Assembly: GCA_902826245.1 (NCBI GenBank)
Contig: CADEEA010000005.1
Location: 1 to 64,000, forward strand
Reading direction: 5' to 3'
DNA: 64,000 nucleotides
Origin: an uncultured Alphaproteobacteria bacterium
GTDB lineage: Bacteria; Pseudomonadota; Alphaproteobacteria; Caulobacterales; Aquidulcibacteraceae
Below, piece by piece: positions 17,251 to 25,662 of the stretch (position 1 is its first letter; each line of letters opens with the position of its first letter). The notes under the pieces were generated by a model. That model was not told the origin of the DNA, searched no databases, and saw nothing but the letters and a program-made list of their open reading frames with translations. The position numbers and the translations under genes are program-made.

Positions 17251-19347
17251 ATGCCTGACGCCCAAAAACCGCCAGTTGCACGCCGCGAGCCGAAGCGCAT
17301 CGAGCAGCTCGGTCGCACGCGCACTGACGACTTCGCCTGGCTCAAGGACGACAATTGGCAGCAAGTGATGCGCGACCCGTCGCTGCTTCGCGCCGACATC
17401 CGCGCCTATCTCGACGAAGAGAATGCTTATCGCGAAACGATCATGGCGCCGACGGCGGCGCTGCAGGAGCGCCTCTATCAGGAAATGCGCGGCCGGGTGA
17501 AGGAAGACGATTCCACCGTCCCTACCCCCGACGGACCGTGGGAATATTATCGCCGCTTCGAAACCGGCGCCCAGCACCCTCGCTATGCTCGGCGCGCGCG
17601 CGGCGCGGAGAATCCGGAGCAGCTATTGCTCGACGTCGACGCGCAAGCCGCCGGCAAAGACTTCTACAAAGTCATCGCCGTTGCGCATTCGCCCGACCAC
17701 GCACTGTTGGCGTACGCTGTCGATGAACAGGGTTCGGAAATTTACACATTGTATGTGAAAGACCTCGCCAGCGGCGAGATTCTCGCCAATCCAGTATCCA
17801 ATTGCACCGGCGATTTCTGCTGGTCGCCGTGCTCGCGCTTCCTCTTCTGGACCTACCGCGACGACAATGGCCGACCCGCGAAAGTCTATCGCCGCCCCGC
17901 GCGCGGCGGTGAGGATGCGTTGGTCTATGATGAACCCGACGATGGCTTCTTCCTGGGCGTCCACGTTACTGAAAGCCGCGCCTTCATTGTTATCCACGCG
18001 GGACACCACGCTTCCTCGGAAACACTCCTGATTCCTGCAAACGAACCGACAGCCGCGCCGGTCGTGTTTCACCCGCGCGAGCCAGACCTCCTCTACACGC
18101 CGACGCATTGGGACGGGCGCTGGTGCGTGCTCACCAACGCTGACGGCGCTGTCGATTTCAAAGTGATGGCTTGCGATCTTGGCGCAACGGGGCGCGCGCA
18201 CTGGCGCGAGTTCTTGTCACATCAGGCCGGCCGCTACATCGTGAGCCTGAGTGCGACTAGGGATTATCTTGTCCGCGCCGAACGCGCCGAGGCGCTGCCG
18301 CGCATTATCGTGCGCCATCGCAGCGGCGAAGAACACGCCATCGCCATGGACGAACGGGCCTACAATCTCGAACTCGCGGGCGGCTACGAATACGATACAA
18401 CGGTTCAGCGCTTCGTCTACGATTCCCCGACCACGCCGCCCCAATGGTTCGACTACGACATGGGCTCGCGCACGCGGCTGCTGCGCAAGAGCCTGGAGAT
18501 TCCCTCCGGCCACGATCCCGCAAACTATGTCGCGCAGCGCCTGTTTGCGACGGCGAGCGATGGCAAGCGCGTGCCGATCACTATTCTGATGAAGCGCGGC
18601 ACGCCATTGGATGGAAGCGCTCCGCTCTATCTCTACGGCTACGGCTCTTATGGCATTTCCCTCGACGCCGATTTTTCCATCCGCCGCCTCAGCTTGGTCG
18701 ATCGCGGTTGGATCTACGCCATCGCGCATGTGCGCGGCGGTTCGGAGATGGGGTTCGGCTGGTTCCAGGACGGGCGCCGCGCCGCCAAGAAGAACACGTT
18801 CACCGATTTCATCGCCTGCGCTGAGGAATTGATCGCGCGCGGCTACGGATGCGCCGGCCGCATCGTGTGCGAAGGACGGTCAGCGGGCGGCTTGCTCATG
18901 GGCGCTGTCGCCAATATGCGCCCCGAACTTTGGGCGGGCGTCATTGGCGGGGTGCCTTTCGTGGACGTGCTCAACACTATGAGCGATGCGTCGCTGCCGC
19001 TGACGCCGCCGGAATGGCCGGAATGGGGCAATCCGCTCGAAAACGAGGAAGCCTACGACACCATCGCCGCCTATTGCCCCTACACGAACATCGAGCACAA
19101 ATCCTATCCCGCCGTACTCTCGACCGGCGGCCTCACCGATCCGCGCGTAACGTATTGGGAACCAGCGAAATGGGTCGCAAAACTTCGCACCTGCACAACC
19201 AGCACGCGGCCGGTGTTGCTGAAGATGAACATGAGCGCAGGCCACGCCGGCTCGGCCGGACGCTTCGAATTCTTGCGCGAACTGGCCCACGATTACGCGT
19301 TTGCTATCAAGGCGATTGGGGACGACGAGGCTGGTGGTCCGTTTTGA
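17251..19347 (+). CDS. ptrB: Oligopeptidase B (S9 prolyl oligopeptidase family)
   Basis: A 698-residue serine peptidase that cuts short peptides after basic residues in the cytosol. The N-terminal half is the beta-propeller gate. The C-terminal alpha/beta-hydrolase domain holds Ser544 in CEGRSAGGLLMGA, Asp630 in GLTDPRVTYWEPAKW and His665 in SAGHAGSAGRF. YWEPAKWVAKLR is characteristic of oligopeptidase B. It is third in an apparent maoC-PP2C-ptrB operon with gaps of 1 and 3 bases. Confidence 0.93.
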   Translation: MPDAQKPPVARREPKRIEQLGRTRTDDFAWLKDDNWQQVMRDPSLLRADIRAYLDEENAYRETIMAPTAALQERLYQEMRGRVKEDDSTVPTPDGPWEYYRRFETGAQHPRYARRARGAENPEQLLLDVDAQAAGKDFYKVIAVAHSPDHALLAYAVDEQGSEIYTLYVKDLASGEILANPVSNCTGDFCWSPCSRFLFWTYRDDNGRPAKVYRRPARGGEDALVYDEPDDGFFLGVHVTESRAFIVIHAGHHASSETLLIPANEPTAAPVVFHPREPDLLYTPTHWDGRWCVLTNADGAVDFKVMACDLGATGRAHWREFLSHQAGRYIVSLSATRDYLVRAERAEALPRIIVRHRSGEEHAIAMDERAYNLELAGGYEYDTTVQRFVYDSPTTPPQWFDYDMGSRTRLLRKSLEIPSGHDPANYVAQRLFATASDGKRVPITILMKRGTPLDGSAPLYLYGYGSYGISLDADFSIRRLSLVDRGWIYAIAHVRGGSEMGFGWFQDGRRAAKKNTFTDFIACAEELIARGYGCAGRIVCEGRSAGGLLMGAVANMRPELWAGVIGGVPFVDVLNTMSDASLPLTPPEWPEWGNPLENEEAYDTIAAYCPYTNIEHKSYPAVLSTGGLTDPRVTYWEPAKWVAKLRTCTTSTRPVLLKMNMSAGHAGSAGRFEFLRELAHDYAFAIKAIGDDEAGGPF

Positions 19348-19408
19348 GCGGCGCCGCCTTGCCAATGCGCAAGCCTGGGGATTAAGGTCCCACGCAGAGG
19401 TGGGGACA

Positions 19409-20773
19409 ATGCAGAAAACTCTGACGATTTCGGCGACCGCGCTCGCCCTCGCTGCAGGGTTGGGCGGCTGCTCCGCCTTGCGCTCGACGCCGGTCAGTTT
19501 CTCCGACCATGGCGTTCGGACGGGGCTGCAATACGCGCTGCCAAGGGGACTTTTCTACGTTCAACTCAGCGCCGACGACGACCAACTCACACTTAGTGTT
19601 TCCGAGCCGTTCTATTCCGGCGATCCGAACGCAAGCTACATGCTTGAAGGCGATTCCGGGGCGCTGGCCAACCAGCAATATCTGGTGCTGGTGGATCCAG
19701 AGACACGCCTGCTCTACCACGTCAATTCCCGGTCTGAAGGACAGGCGCCGGAGATCATCACCAACGTTGTGCGCGGCCTGGCCGCGGTCGGCACGGCCGA
19801 TGGCAACATGGAAGGCTCCAGCGACGATGGAGACGATGAGCCGCAAGTGATTTTCCGTCGCGTGGTCGATCCCCTCGCCGGCGACGATTGCAGTTTCGGC
19901 GAAGCATGCGACTTCGCCAGCTTGAACGAAGACCTCCGCCAAGCTGCGCTCGGCTATTTCAGCTGCGCCGCGCCCGCTGCGAACAGGGTGGACGTCTGCC
20001 GCCGGCTTGCAACACGTTCTGGGGAACGGCCTTATCTTAGCTTGTCGCTCACGCCCTTGTTTCAAGTCGATAGCGGCGCTGCGCCGAACGCCAGCTTGAC
20101 TACCAGCGAGTGCCGGCAGGCAATCTGTTACCGCGCGCCAGCACCCTATGCGATCAGCATGCGCGTCGAAGGCGTCACCGACCAGAGCGAAATGGTCTAT
20201 CTTCCGAACGAAGCGCCGGTCATGTCGCTTGAGGCGCCAGCCGGAGTATTCGCCACCTCCCATGTTCGCATCGAGATGATGGTCGACGGCATGCCGGCCC
20301 GCTACACGGTCGACCGCGAAAATGAATTGGTAGCTATCACGCTGTTGCCGTTCACACTTGTACGCGAAGGATTCGCAGCGGTGGGCGACGTGCTCAAGTT
20401 CCGGGTCGATTATAACAATGGCAGAGTTCGCCAGCTTGACAGCGAACGAGCCCGAGAGAACGCGGAAAACCGGCGCCGCACCGAGAGCCGAGCCGCCCAA
20501 GCATCATTCGCGTCGACGGCGCTTGAAGGCGACAACCCCGCAGAACAGGATGAAGGCGGGCAAGAAACCTCCGCTTCAATGGCGGCGCCAACGGCAGACG
20601 ATACCGGCGAACGGGCCGGCTCAGCAGGCTTTGCCGCTCGAAGCGCGGCGGCCCCGGCGCGCGCGCGCGCGCGGCCACTGCTTGTCTCTCTGCTTGAGCG
20701 AGGCCAGCGGGAGGCAGCGCCAGGTGCAGGCGGCGGCGACGAGCACGACATGGACGGCGGCAATGGCCAGTAA
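19409..20773 (+). CDS. Outer-membrane-type lipoprotein of unknown function
   Basis: A 454-residue lipoprotein precursor: the signal peptide starts MQKTLTISATALALAAGLGGC, with the lipobox Cys at 21. The mature part is a beta-rich domain of about 350 residues with several Cys (DDCSFGEACDFAS, SCAAP, ECRQAICYRAPA), then a charged tail ERARENAENRR and a low-complexity Ala/Glu/Arg end. The ATG at 19409 follows GAGGTGGGGA. No family recognised. The last 11 bases overlap the trypsin-like protease gene. A 17-base alternating GC run lies near its end (20657-20673). Confidence 0.7.
   Translation: MQKTLTISATALALAAGLGGCSALRSTPVSFSDHGVRTGLQYALPRGLFYVQLSADDDQLTLSVSEPFYSGDPNASYMLEGDSGALANQQYLVLVDPETRLLYHVNSRSEGQAPEIITNVVRGLAAVGTADGNMEGSSDDGDDEPQVIFRRVVDPLAGDDCSFGEACDFASLNEDLRQAALGYFSCAAPAANRVDVCRRLATRSGERPYLSLSLTPLFQVDSGAAPNASLTTSECRQAICYRAPAPYAISMRVEGVTDQSEMVYLPNEAPVMSLEAPAGVFATSHVRIEMMVDGMPARYTVDRENELVAITLLPFTLVREGFAAVGDVLKFRVDYNNGRVRQLDSERARENAENRRRTESRAAQASFASTALEGDNPAEQDEGGQETSASMAAPTADDTGERAGSAGFAARSAAAPARARARPLLVSLLERGQREAAPGAGGGDEHDMDGGNGQ
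20657..20673 (+). repeat. Alternating GC dinucleotide run inside the lipoprotein gene
   Basis: Seventeen bases of strict GCGC alternation. The downstream protease frame is open across this site from 20358. Gain of one GC unit would shift the lipoprotein frame into the protease frame. Such tracts are prone to slippage in replication and to sequencing error. Confidence 0.7.
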
Positions 20774-21506
20774 GCCAAGCATCCAAAGGCTCGTTCACGG
20801 TGTCGATAACCGCGTCCCGATCGAGCACGTTGAGGCCGCGCCATGGCGCGCCTTCTGCTGCCTGGAAGTCAATTTCGGCGACCAGCCCGCGACTGCCGGC
20901 TACGGCACTGGCCTGTTGATTGCGCCAAACATCATTCTCACCGCGGCGCACAATCTTTATTCGCTGCGCCAGGGCGTCTGGGCGAAGAAGATACTTGCCA
21001 TGGTCGGCATGAAGAACGGCGCCCACGCCGCACGGGCCGGGGTCAAACGCGTGGAGGTCGCGCCTGGCTATCGCAACAGCCTGCCGCGAGACTCCTTCCA
21101 GCATGATTACGGGATCGCGGTGGTGGATTCCGACGCTTTGCATGCATGGGCGGGAGAATTTGTAAGGGTTACCGATCAGGCGCCGATGGACAATGCGGAG
21201 CTCGCTGGCGCCAATGTCAGCGTCGCAGGCTACCCCGACGAGGACCGCCCCCAGATCACGCTGAAATCAGCGTTCGGCGCGATCATTCCAAGCAAGCTGA
21301 CCAAGACGAACATCCACTACGAAATGGACACGATGCCCGGACAGAGCGGTTGCCCGGTGTTCAAATGGTCGGCGCAGTCCAAGAGCTTCCGTCTCGCAGG
21401 CGTTCATGTCGCCGGGTACGAGCGCAGCAATGCCGCGCGCCGCTACGACGGGGAAATGCGCCAGCAGGTCAAGGCCTGGGTCGCAGGGCACGGCAAGGCG
21501 GGCTAA
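20763..21506 (+). CDS. Trypsin-like serine protease (S1/V8-like)
   Basis: A 247-residue protein with a complete chymotrypsin-fold triad: His63 in ILTAAHNLY, Asp115 in FQHDYGIAVV and Ser195 in MPGQSGCPVF. GQSGCPVF is typical of V8/glutamyl-endopeptidase-like enzymes. Oddly, no signal peptide follows the ATG at 20763, although this fold normally works outside the cytosol. The start overlaps the lipoprotein gene by 11 bases, and its frame is open upstream to 20358, so an export signal could come from fusion with the lipoprotein. Its stop overlaps that of the convergent oppA-like gene. Confidence 0.85.
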   Translation: MASKPSIQRLVHGVDNRVPIEHVEAAPWRAFCCLEVNFGDQPATAGYGTGLLIAPNIILTAAHNLYSLRQGVWAKKILAMVGMKNGAHAARAGVKRVEVAPGYRNSLPRDSFQHDYGIAVVDSDALHAWAGEFVRVTDQAPMDNAELAGANVSVAGYPDEDRPQITLKSAFGAIIPSKLTKTNIHYEMDTMPGQSGCPVFKWSAQSKSFRLAGVHVAGYERSNAARRYDGEMRQQVKAWVAGHGKAG

Positions 21507-23128
21507 GCCCTGATCCCGAACCACCGCGCGCGGTGGATATCCTCGAGATTGTCCTCATAACCAGTCAAATCCGGGTGCACCAAATTGGTGGAATTGATGT
21601 ACACGCTCATGCACACGGGCGCATCGTCAAGCATCATCTGCTCGGCGCGCGACATGATCTCGCCGCGCCTGGCGGCGTCAGCCTCGTAATCGGATTCGCG
21701 CATCAGCCGGTCGTATTCGGGATTTGAGTAGCCGGAGTAGTTCTGCGCACCGGTCCGCGTTTCGTGCAGGAACAGGAAGTTTTTGGCGTCGTTGAAATCG
21801 CCCACCCAGGCGCCGTCGCCCACGTCGAAATTGTTCGCTCGTAAGTTGGCGTATTGCACCTGCGCCTCGAGGCCGCGCAGTTCAACGCTCACCCATGGCG
21901 CGATCGCCATCCAGTGGTTCTGCACGGCCACCGCCACGCGGGGGTTGTCACTCGAACTTCGATGGGAAAATTCAAACCGCAGCGGGTTGTTGGGCCCGTA
22001 GCCCGCGGCACGCAACAGCCGCTCGGCCTCGCGCCGTCGCTCGGCGATCGGCGTATTCGCCCACCTGTATCGCGCGGTTCCGGGATAGTTGAAGATCCCC
22101 GGCGGAAGGAACGAATAGGCCGGCAGTTCTCCCGTGCGGTAAATCTGCGTCGCGACGAACTCGCGTTCATAGGCCATGGACAGCGCCTGGCGCACACGCA
22201 CGTCGTTGAAGGGCGCCCGCCTCGTGTTGAAGGAAAAATAATTGCATGAGAGATAGGGCGAAACACGTGGGAAACCCGGAAGGTCACGCCGCAACGTCTC
22301 CACTTGATTGGACGGGAAACGCCTGGACCAGCCCGCTTCCCCCGCCTGCACCCGGCGTGCTGTCGCCTGCACATCGTTGGAGGGGTAGTAATACAGATGC
22401 TCCAACACGACGTTGTCGGCGTCGTAGAAGGCCGGGTTCCGTTCGATATGGACGATATAGTTCGACCACCATTTTCGTAGAATGTAGGGGCCGTTGACCG
22501 CGATGTTTTCCGGCTTGATCCACGCGTCGCCATACTGAGCCACGCGATGTTTAGGGACCGGAAACGTCGTATAGTGCTTCAATAATTGCGGCAGATATGG
22601 CGCTGCGTACTCCAGGCGGATCTCCAAGGTCCGATCGTCTATGGCGCTGACGCCGATTTCCTCCGGCCGCTTTTGCCCGGTGAACACCGGCTCGGCGTTC
22701 TTGATCGGGTACAGAAGCGGCGCGTATTGCGAACCGTTTTCCGGATTGAGAATGCGTCGAAACGCGAACTCGAAATCGTGCGCATCGCACGCCTCCCCGT
22801 CAGACCAGTTCGCGCGACGCAGCGCGAACGTCCACGTGAGACCGTCGGCGCTTGTTTCCCAGCTTTCGGCCATGCCCGGTACAGGCTCGGCTTTTGCGTT
22901 CTCAGTTGTGAGCCCGACGAACATGTTGCCGACGATGTCGTTTTCCCATGTGCCCTGAACCTTGTGCGGGTCGAGCGAAAGCGGCTCCCCTTGATTGCAG
23001 ATGTCGAGCGAGCGGCGCGCCTTGTCAAAGCCGATGACGCGGGAGTTCGCACAGCCGCCAAGAATAGATGACGCTCCGAACGCACCTGCCCCGAGCAATA
23101 CATTTCTCCGGTTGCCGCCAAGGTTCAT
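21503..23128 (-). CDS. Oligopeptide ABC transporter substrate-binding lipoprotein
   Basis: A 541-residue family 5 extracellular solute-binding protein. The N-terminus NRRNVLLGAGAFGASSILGGC combines a twin-arginine-like motif with a lipobox Cys at 26. The binding domain has family words such as GEPLSLDPHKVQGTWE and LTWTFALRRANWSDG. It would deliver peptides to the OppB/OppC pore encoded just upstream on the same strand (3-base gap to oppC). Its stop overlaps the stop of the protease gene by 4 bases. Confidence 0.9.
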   Translation of the reverse strand: MNLGGNRRNVLLGAGAFGASSILGGCANSRVIGFDKARRSLDICNQGEPLSLDPHKVQGTWENDIVGNMFVGLTTENAKAEPVPGMAESWETSADGLTWTFALRRANWSDGEACDAHDFEFAFRRILNPENGSQYAPLLYPIKNAEPVFTGQKRPEEIGVSAIDDRTLEIRLEYAAPYLPQLLKHYTTFPVPKHRVAQYGDAWIKPENIAVNGPYILRKWWSNYIVHIERNPAFYDADNVVLEHLYYYPSNDVQATARRVQAGEAGWSRRFPSNQVETLRRDLPGFPRVSPYLSCNYFSFNTRRAPFNDVRVRQALSMAYEREFVATQIYRTGELPAYSFLPPGIFNYPGTARYRWANTPIAERRREAERLLRAAGYGPNNPLRFEFSHRSSSDNPRVAVAVQNHWMAIAPWVSVELRGLEAQVQYANLRANNFDVGDGAWVGDFNDAKNFLFLHETRTGAQNYSGYSNPEYDRLMRESDYEADAARRGEIMSRAEQMMLDDAPVCMSVYINSTNLVHPDLTGYEDNLEDIHRARWFGIRA

Positions 23129-23131
23129 CGA

Positions 23132-24043
23132 TCAGCGCTCCTTCGGGTCGAGCGCGTCGCTCAGCCCGTCGCCCAGAAAATTGAGCGCGAGAAGCGTAAC
23201 CAGCATGGTCGCCGCAGGCGCCATCAACATCCAAGGTGAGGTGACCATCTGATCGGTTCCCTCCTTTATCAACCGCCCCAGCGACGTCAGTGGCTCCTGC
23301 ACGCCCAGGCCGATAAACGACAGGAAACTCTCGGTCAGGATGATCACCGGGATGTTCAGGGTCGCAAACACAACCACCGGTCCAAGCACGTTTGGGACAA
23401 TATGGCGGAAAACAATTTGCAACGGGGTGGCGCCGGCAGCGCGGGCGGCTTCCACGAATTCGCGCCTGCGCAGAGAAATCGCCTGGCCGCGCACGATGCG
23501 CGACATGGTTAGCCATTCCACTGCGCCGATTGCCATGAAGATCAGCAGCAGATTGGCCCACGCGTCATCCAACTGCACCACCGTCATCAGCACGATGACG
23601 AAAAACACGAAGGGTATCGCGTAAAGCACATCGACGAACCGCATCATCGCTTCGTCTACGAAGCCCCCCAGAAACCCCGCGGTCGCGCCCCACGCCACCC
23701 CGATGGTGAGCGCCACCAAAGTGGCCGCCGCCCCCACCATCAGCGAAATGCCAAGTCCAAACAGAATGCGCGCCACCATGTCGCGTCCTACGGTGTCGGT
23801 TCCGAGCAGATGCATATCCGCCAACGTCGGTGCGATCGCCACCTGATCGGGAAAAATTTCGTTGTATTTGTGCACCCACAGAAACGGACCGAACGCCGCA
23901 AGCAGAACCAGCACCGCCAGCACGTAAAGGCTAACGACCGCTGCGGGGTTGCGCATCAAGCGCCGACGCGCGTCCTCCCAGAGCGAGCGGCCCTTGACTA
24001 CCTGCGGCGCCAGCGGGGTTTCGTCGAGCAGGATGTCGGTCAT
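23132..24043 (-). CDS. Oligopeptide ABC transporter permease (OppC type)
   Basis: A 303-residue inner-membrane protein with six helices. It has the N-terminal OppC extension (WEDARRRLMRNPAAVVSLYVL), the motif HLLGTDTVGRDMVARILFG and the ATPase-coupling EAA loop EAARAAGATPLQIVFRHIVPN. It overlaps the oppB stop by 4 bases (ATGA) and is followed by the binding-protein gene. No OppD or OppF ATPase is in this cluster, so ATPases must come from elsewhere. Confidence 0.92.
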   Translation of the reverse strand: MTDILLDETPLAPQVVKGRSLWEDARRRLMRNPAAVVSLYVLAVLVLLAAFGPFLWVHKYNEIFPDQVAIAPTLADMHLLGTDTVGRDMVARILFGLGISLMVGAAATLVALTIGVAWGATAGFLGGFVDEAMMRFVDVLYAIPFVFFVIVLMTVVQLDDAWANLLLIFMAIGAVEWLTMSRIVRGQAISLRRREFVEAARAAGATPLQIVFRHIVPNVLGPVVVFATLNIPVIILTESFLSFIGLGVQEPLTSLGRLIKEGTDQMVTSPWMLMAPAATMLVTLLALNFLGDGLSDALDPKER

Positions 24044-24969
24044 GGCGTCCGCGTCCTTGGGTCGAGCACGCGATAAGCGAGGTCAGCAAGCAGGTTGAAA
24101 ACGATGATCAGCACCGAATAGAGCAATACCACGCCCATCACCATGGTGTAGTCGCGTTGGCCCGCGGCGAGCACGAATTGCTTGCCGATGCCCGGGAGTT
24201 GAAACACTGTCTCCACAACGAACGATCCCGCCATCGCACCGGCAAGCGCTGGACCCGCATATGAGATCACCGGCAACATCGCCACCGGCAGTGCGTGGCG
24301 CCAAATTACCTGCGCTTCCGGCAATCCCTTCGCGCGCGCCGTGCGCACCGCGTTGGAGCGCAGGGCTTCGATCATGCTGGCGCGCATCAACCGCGAGATG
24401 ATTGCGATCAGCGGTAAGGACAGGGTGAGTATGGGCAACACCAGATAACTCGCGCGAAACTCGTCGCGGTAGAGTCCGCTGGTGGGCAAGAGGCTCCACT
24501 GGATCCCGAACAAGAGCTGCATCAGCGGCCCGATCACCAAGGGCGGAAGGCACACGCCCACGATGGCAAGCGCCATTACCGCATAATCCTGCGCCAGATT
24601 CTGTCGCACTGCCGCCAGCACCCCGAGCGCGCCTCCCAGGAGCAGCGCCAAGCTCATGGCGCCCAGCCCCAACAAGGCGCTGGTCGGTGCGCCCTCAGCC
24701 AGGATATCGGCGACGGTCTTGTCCTTGTAGACCATCGAGGGACCCAGATCGCCTCGCAACAGCCCGCCGACATAACGTTGCAATTGCTCGCCGACCGGAA
24801 GATCGAGCCCGTACTGGCGCTCCAGCCGCCGCTCGATCTCGGGGGGCATCTGGCGTTCTTTGGTGAACGGCCCGCCCGGGGCTGCGTGCATCAGGAAAAA
24901 CGCGCCGGCGATGATGCAAAGCAGCGTGGGAACCGCCACGAGGAGACGACGAACCGCCTGAGTAAGCAT
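24040..24969 (-). CDS. Oligopeptide ABC transporter permease (OppB type)
   Basis: A 309-residue inner-membrane permease with six helices. The N-terminal FFLMHAAPGGPF is typical of OppB/DppB, and TARAKGLPEAQVIWRHALP is the EAA loop that docks the ATPase. I chose the ATG at 24969 because helix 1 follows directly; an in-frame start at 25044 would add a non-homologous, Cys-rich leader. First gene of the oppB-oppC-oppA cluster. Confidence 0.92.
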   Translation of the reverse strand: MLTQAVRRLLVAVPTLLCIIAGAFFLMHAAPGGPFTKERQMPPEIERRLERQYGLDLPVGEQLQRYVGGLLRGDLGPSMVYKDKTVADILAEGAPTSALLGLGAMSLALLLGGALGVLAAVRQNLAQDYAVMALAIVGVCLPPLVIGPLMQLLFGIQWSLLPTSGLYRDEFRASYLVLPILTLSLPLIAIISRLMRASMIEALRSNAVRTARAKGLPEAQVIWRHALPVAMLPVISYAGPALAGAMAGSFVVETVFQLPGIGKQFVLAAGQRDYTMVMGVVLLYSVLIIVFNLLADLAYRVLDPRTRTP

Positions 24970-25055
24970 TTCCCCGCAATCCTGAAGCGCGGATCGGGAC
25001 GAACCGCAGCGCGCGAACCTTGCTTCCCCGGAAAGCTGTGTCAACTTTGCGGTCC

Positions 25056-25523
25056 ATGGCTGACTTTAGGACCGTCACCCCTCAATTTGCCGTCGCGCCC
25101 CAACTCGCCCCGGCGGATATGGCCGAAGCGGCGGCAGCCGGATTTCGGCTTGTGATCTGCAACCGCCCCGACGGCGAGGCGTTTGACCAGCCTTCCGACA
25201 GCGAAATGAGATCTGCAGCCGAAGCCGTGGGGCTCCAGTTCCAAGCCCTGCCATTCCAGGGCCGCCCCCCGCCCGAAACCGTCGCGGCGACCACGCAACT
25301 GCTGAAGACGGCTGAGGGCCCTGTCCTCGCCTATTGCCGAACCGGGACGCGCTCAATAATGGCCTGGGCGATGGCGCAGGCCCAGTCAGGCGCTCGACCG
25401 TCCGAGGAGCTGCTCGCGCTGGCGGCAAACGTAGGGTACGATCTGGCGGGGGTGCGGGGAGTATTGGAAACAGTCGCTGCGAACGAGGCGGGTGTTAACC
25501 CAATTGGGTCAGGGCAATCTTGA
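25056..25523 (+). CDS. Beta-lactamase-hydrolase-like protein (DUF442/TIGR01244 sulfur transferase)
   Basis: A 155-residue cytosolic protein of the DUF442 family (TIGR01244), which has a phosphatase/rhodanese-like fold. The active-site loop is YCRTGTRS with Cys94. Upstream motifs RLVICNRPDGE and FQALPFQGR fit the family. Homologues are sometimes fused to persulfide dioxygenases, which points to sulfur metabolism, but the substrate is not established. It is divergent from oppB, and its last 29 bases are overlapped by a tiny gene on the other strand. Confidence 0.82.
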   Translation: MADFRTVTPQFAVAPQLAPADMAEAAAAGFRLVICNRPDGEAFDQPSDSEMRSAAEAVGLQFQALPFQGRPPPETVAATTQLLKTAEGPVLAYCRTGTRSIMAWAMAQAQSGARPSEELLALAANVGYDLAGVRGVLETVAANEAGVNPIGSGQS

Positions 25524-25605
25524 TCAGGATAATGAGGGACATGGCGAGCAGCATCGTGCGCACACGATCGAGTAGAAATAGGGCTGTGTCAGCCGCCGCG
25601 CGCAT
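25495..25605 (-). CDS. Possible 36-residue membrane microprotein
   Basis: A short reading frame of 36 codons giving an N-terminal helix (MRAAADTALFLLDRV) and one hydrophobic segment (MLLAMSLIILIKIALTQLG). GGAGGAAGG lies 5 bases before the ATG on the minus strand, a stronger site than most genes here have. It overlaps the 3' end of the DUF442 gene and is divergent from the ATP-grasp-like gene. Too short for homology; the ribosome site and the hydrophobic end are the only support. Confidence 0.45.
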   Translation of the reverse strand: MRAAADTALFLLDRVRTMLLAMSLIILIKIALTQLG

Positions 25606-25662
25606 ATGCCTTCCTCCGTTGCATTGGCACAGCTGCAAACTCCGCGCCGCGAGGCGCGCGCC

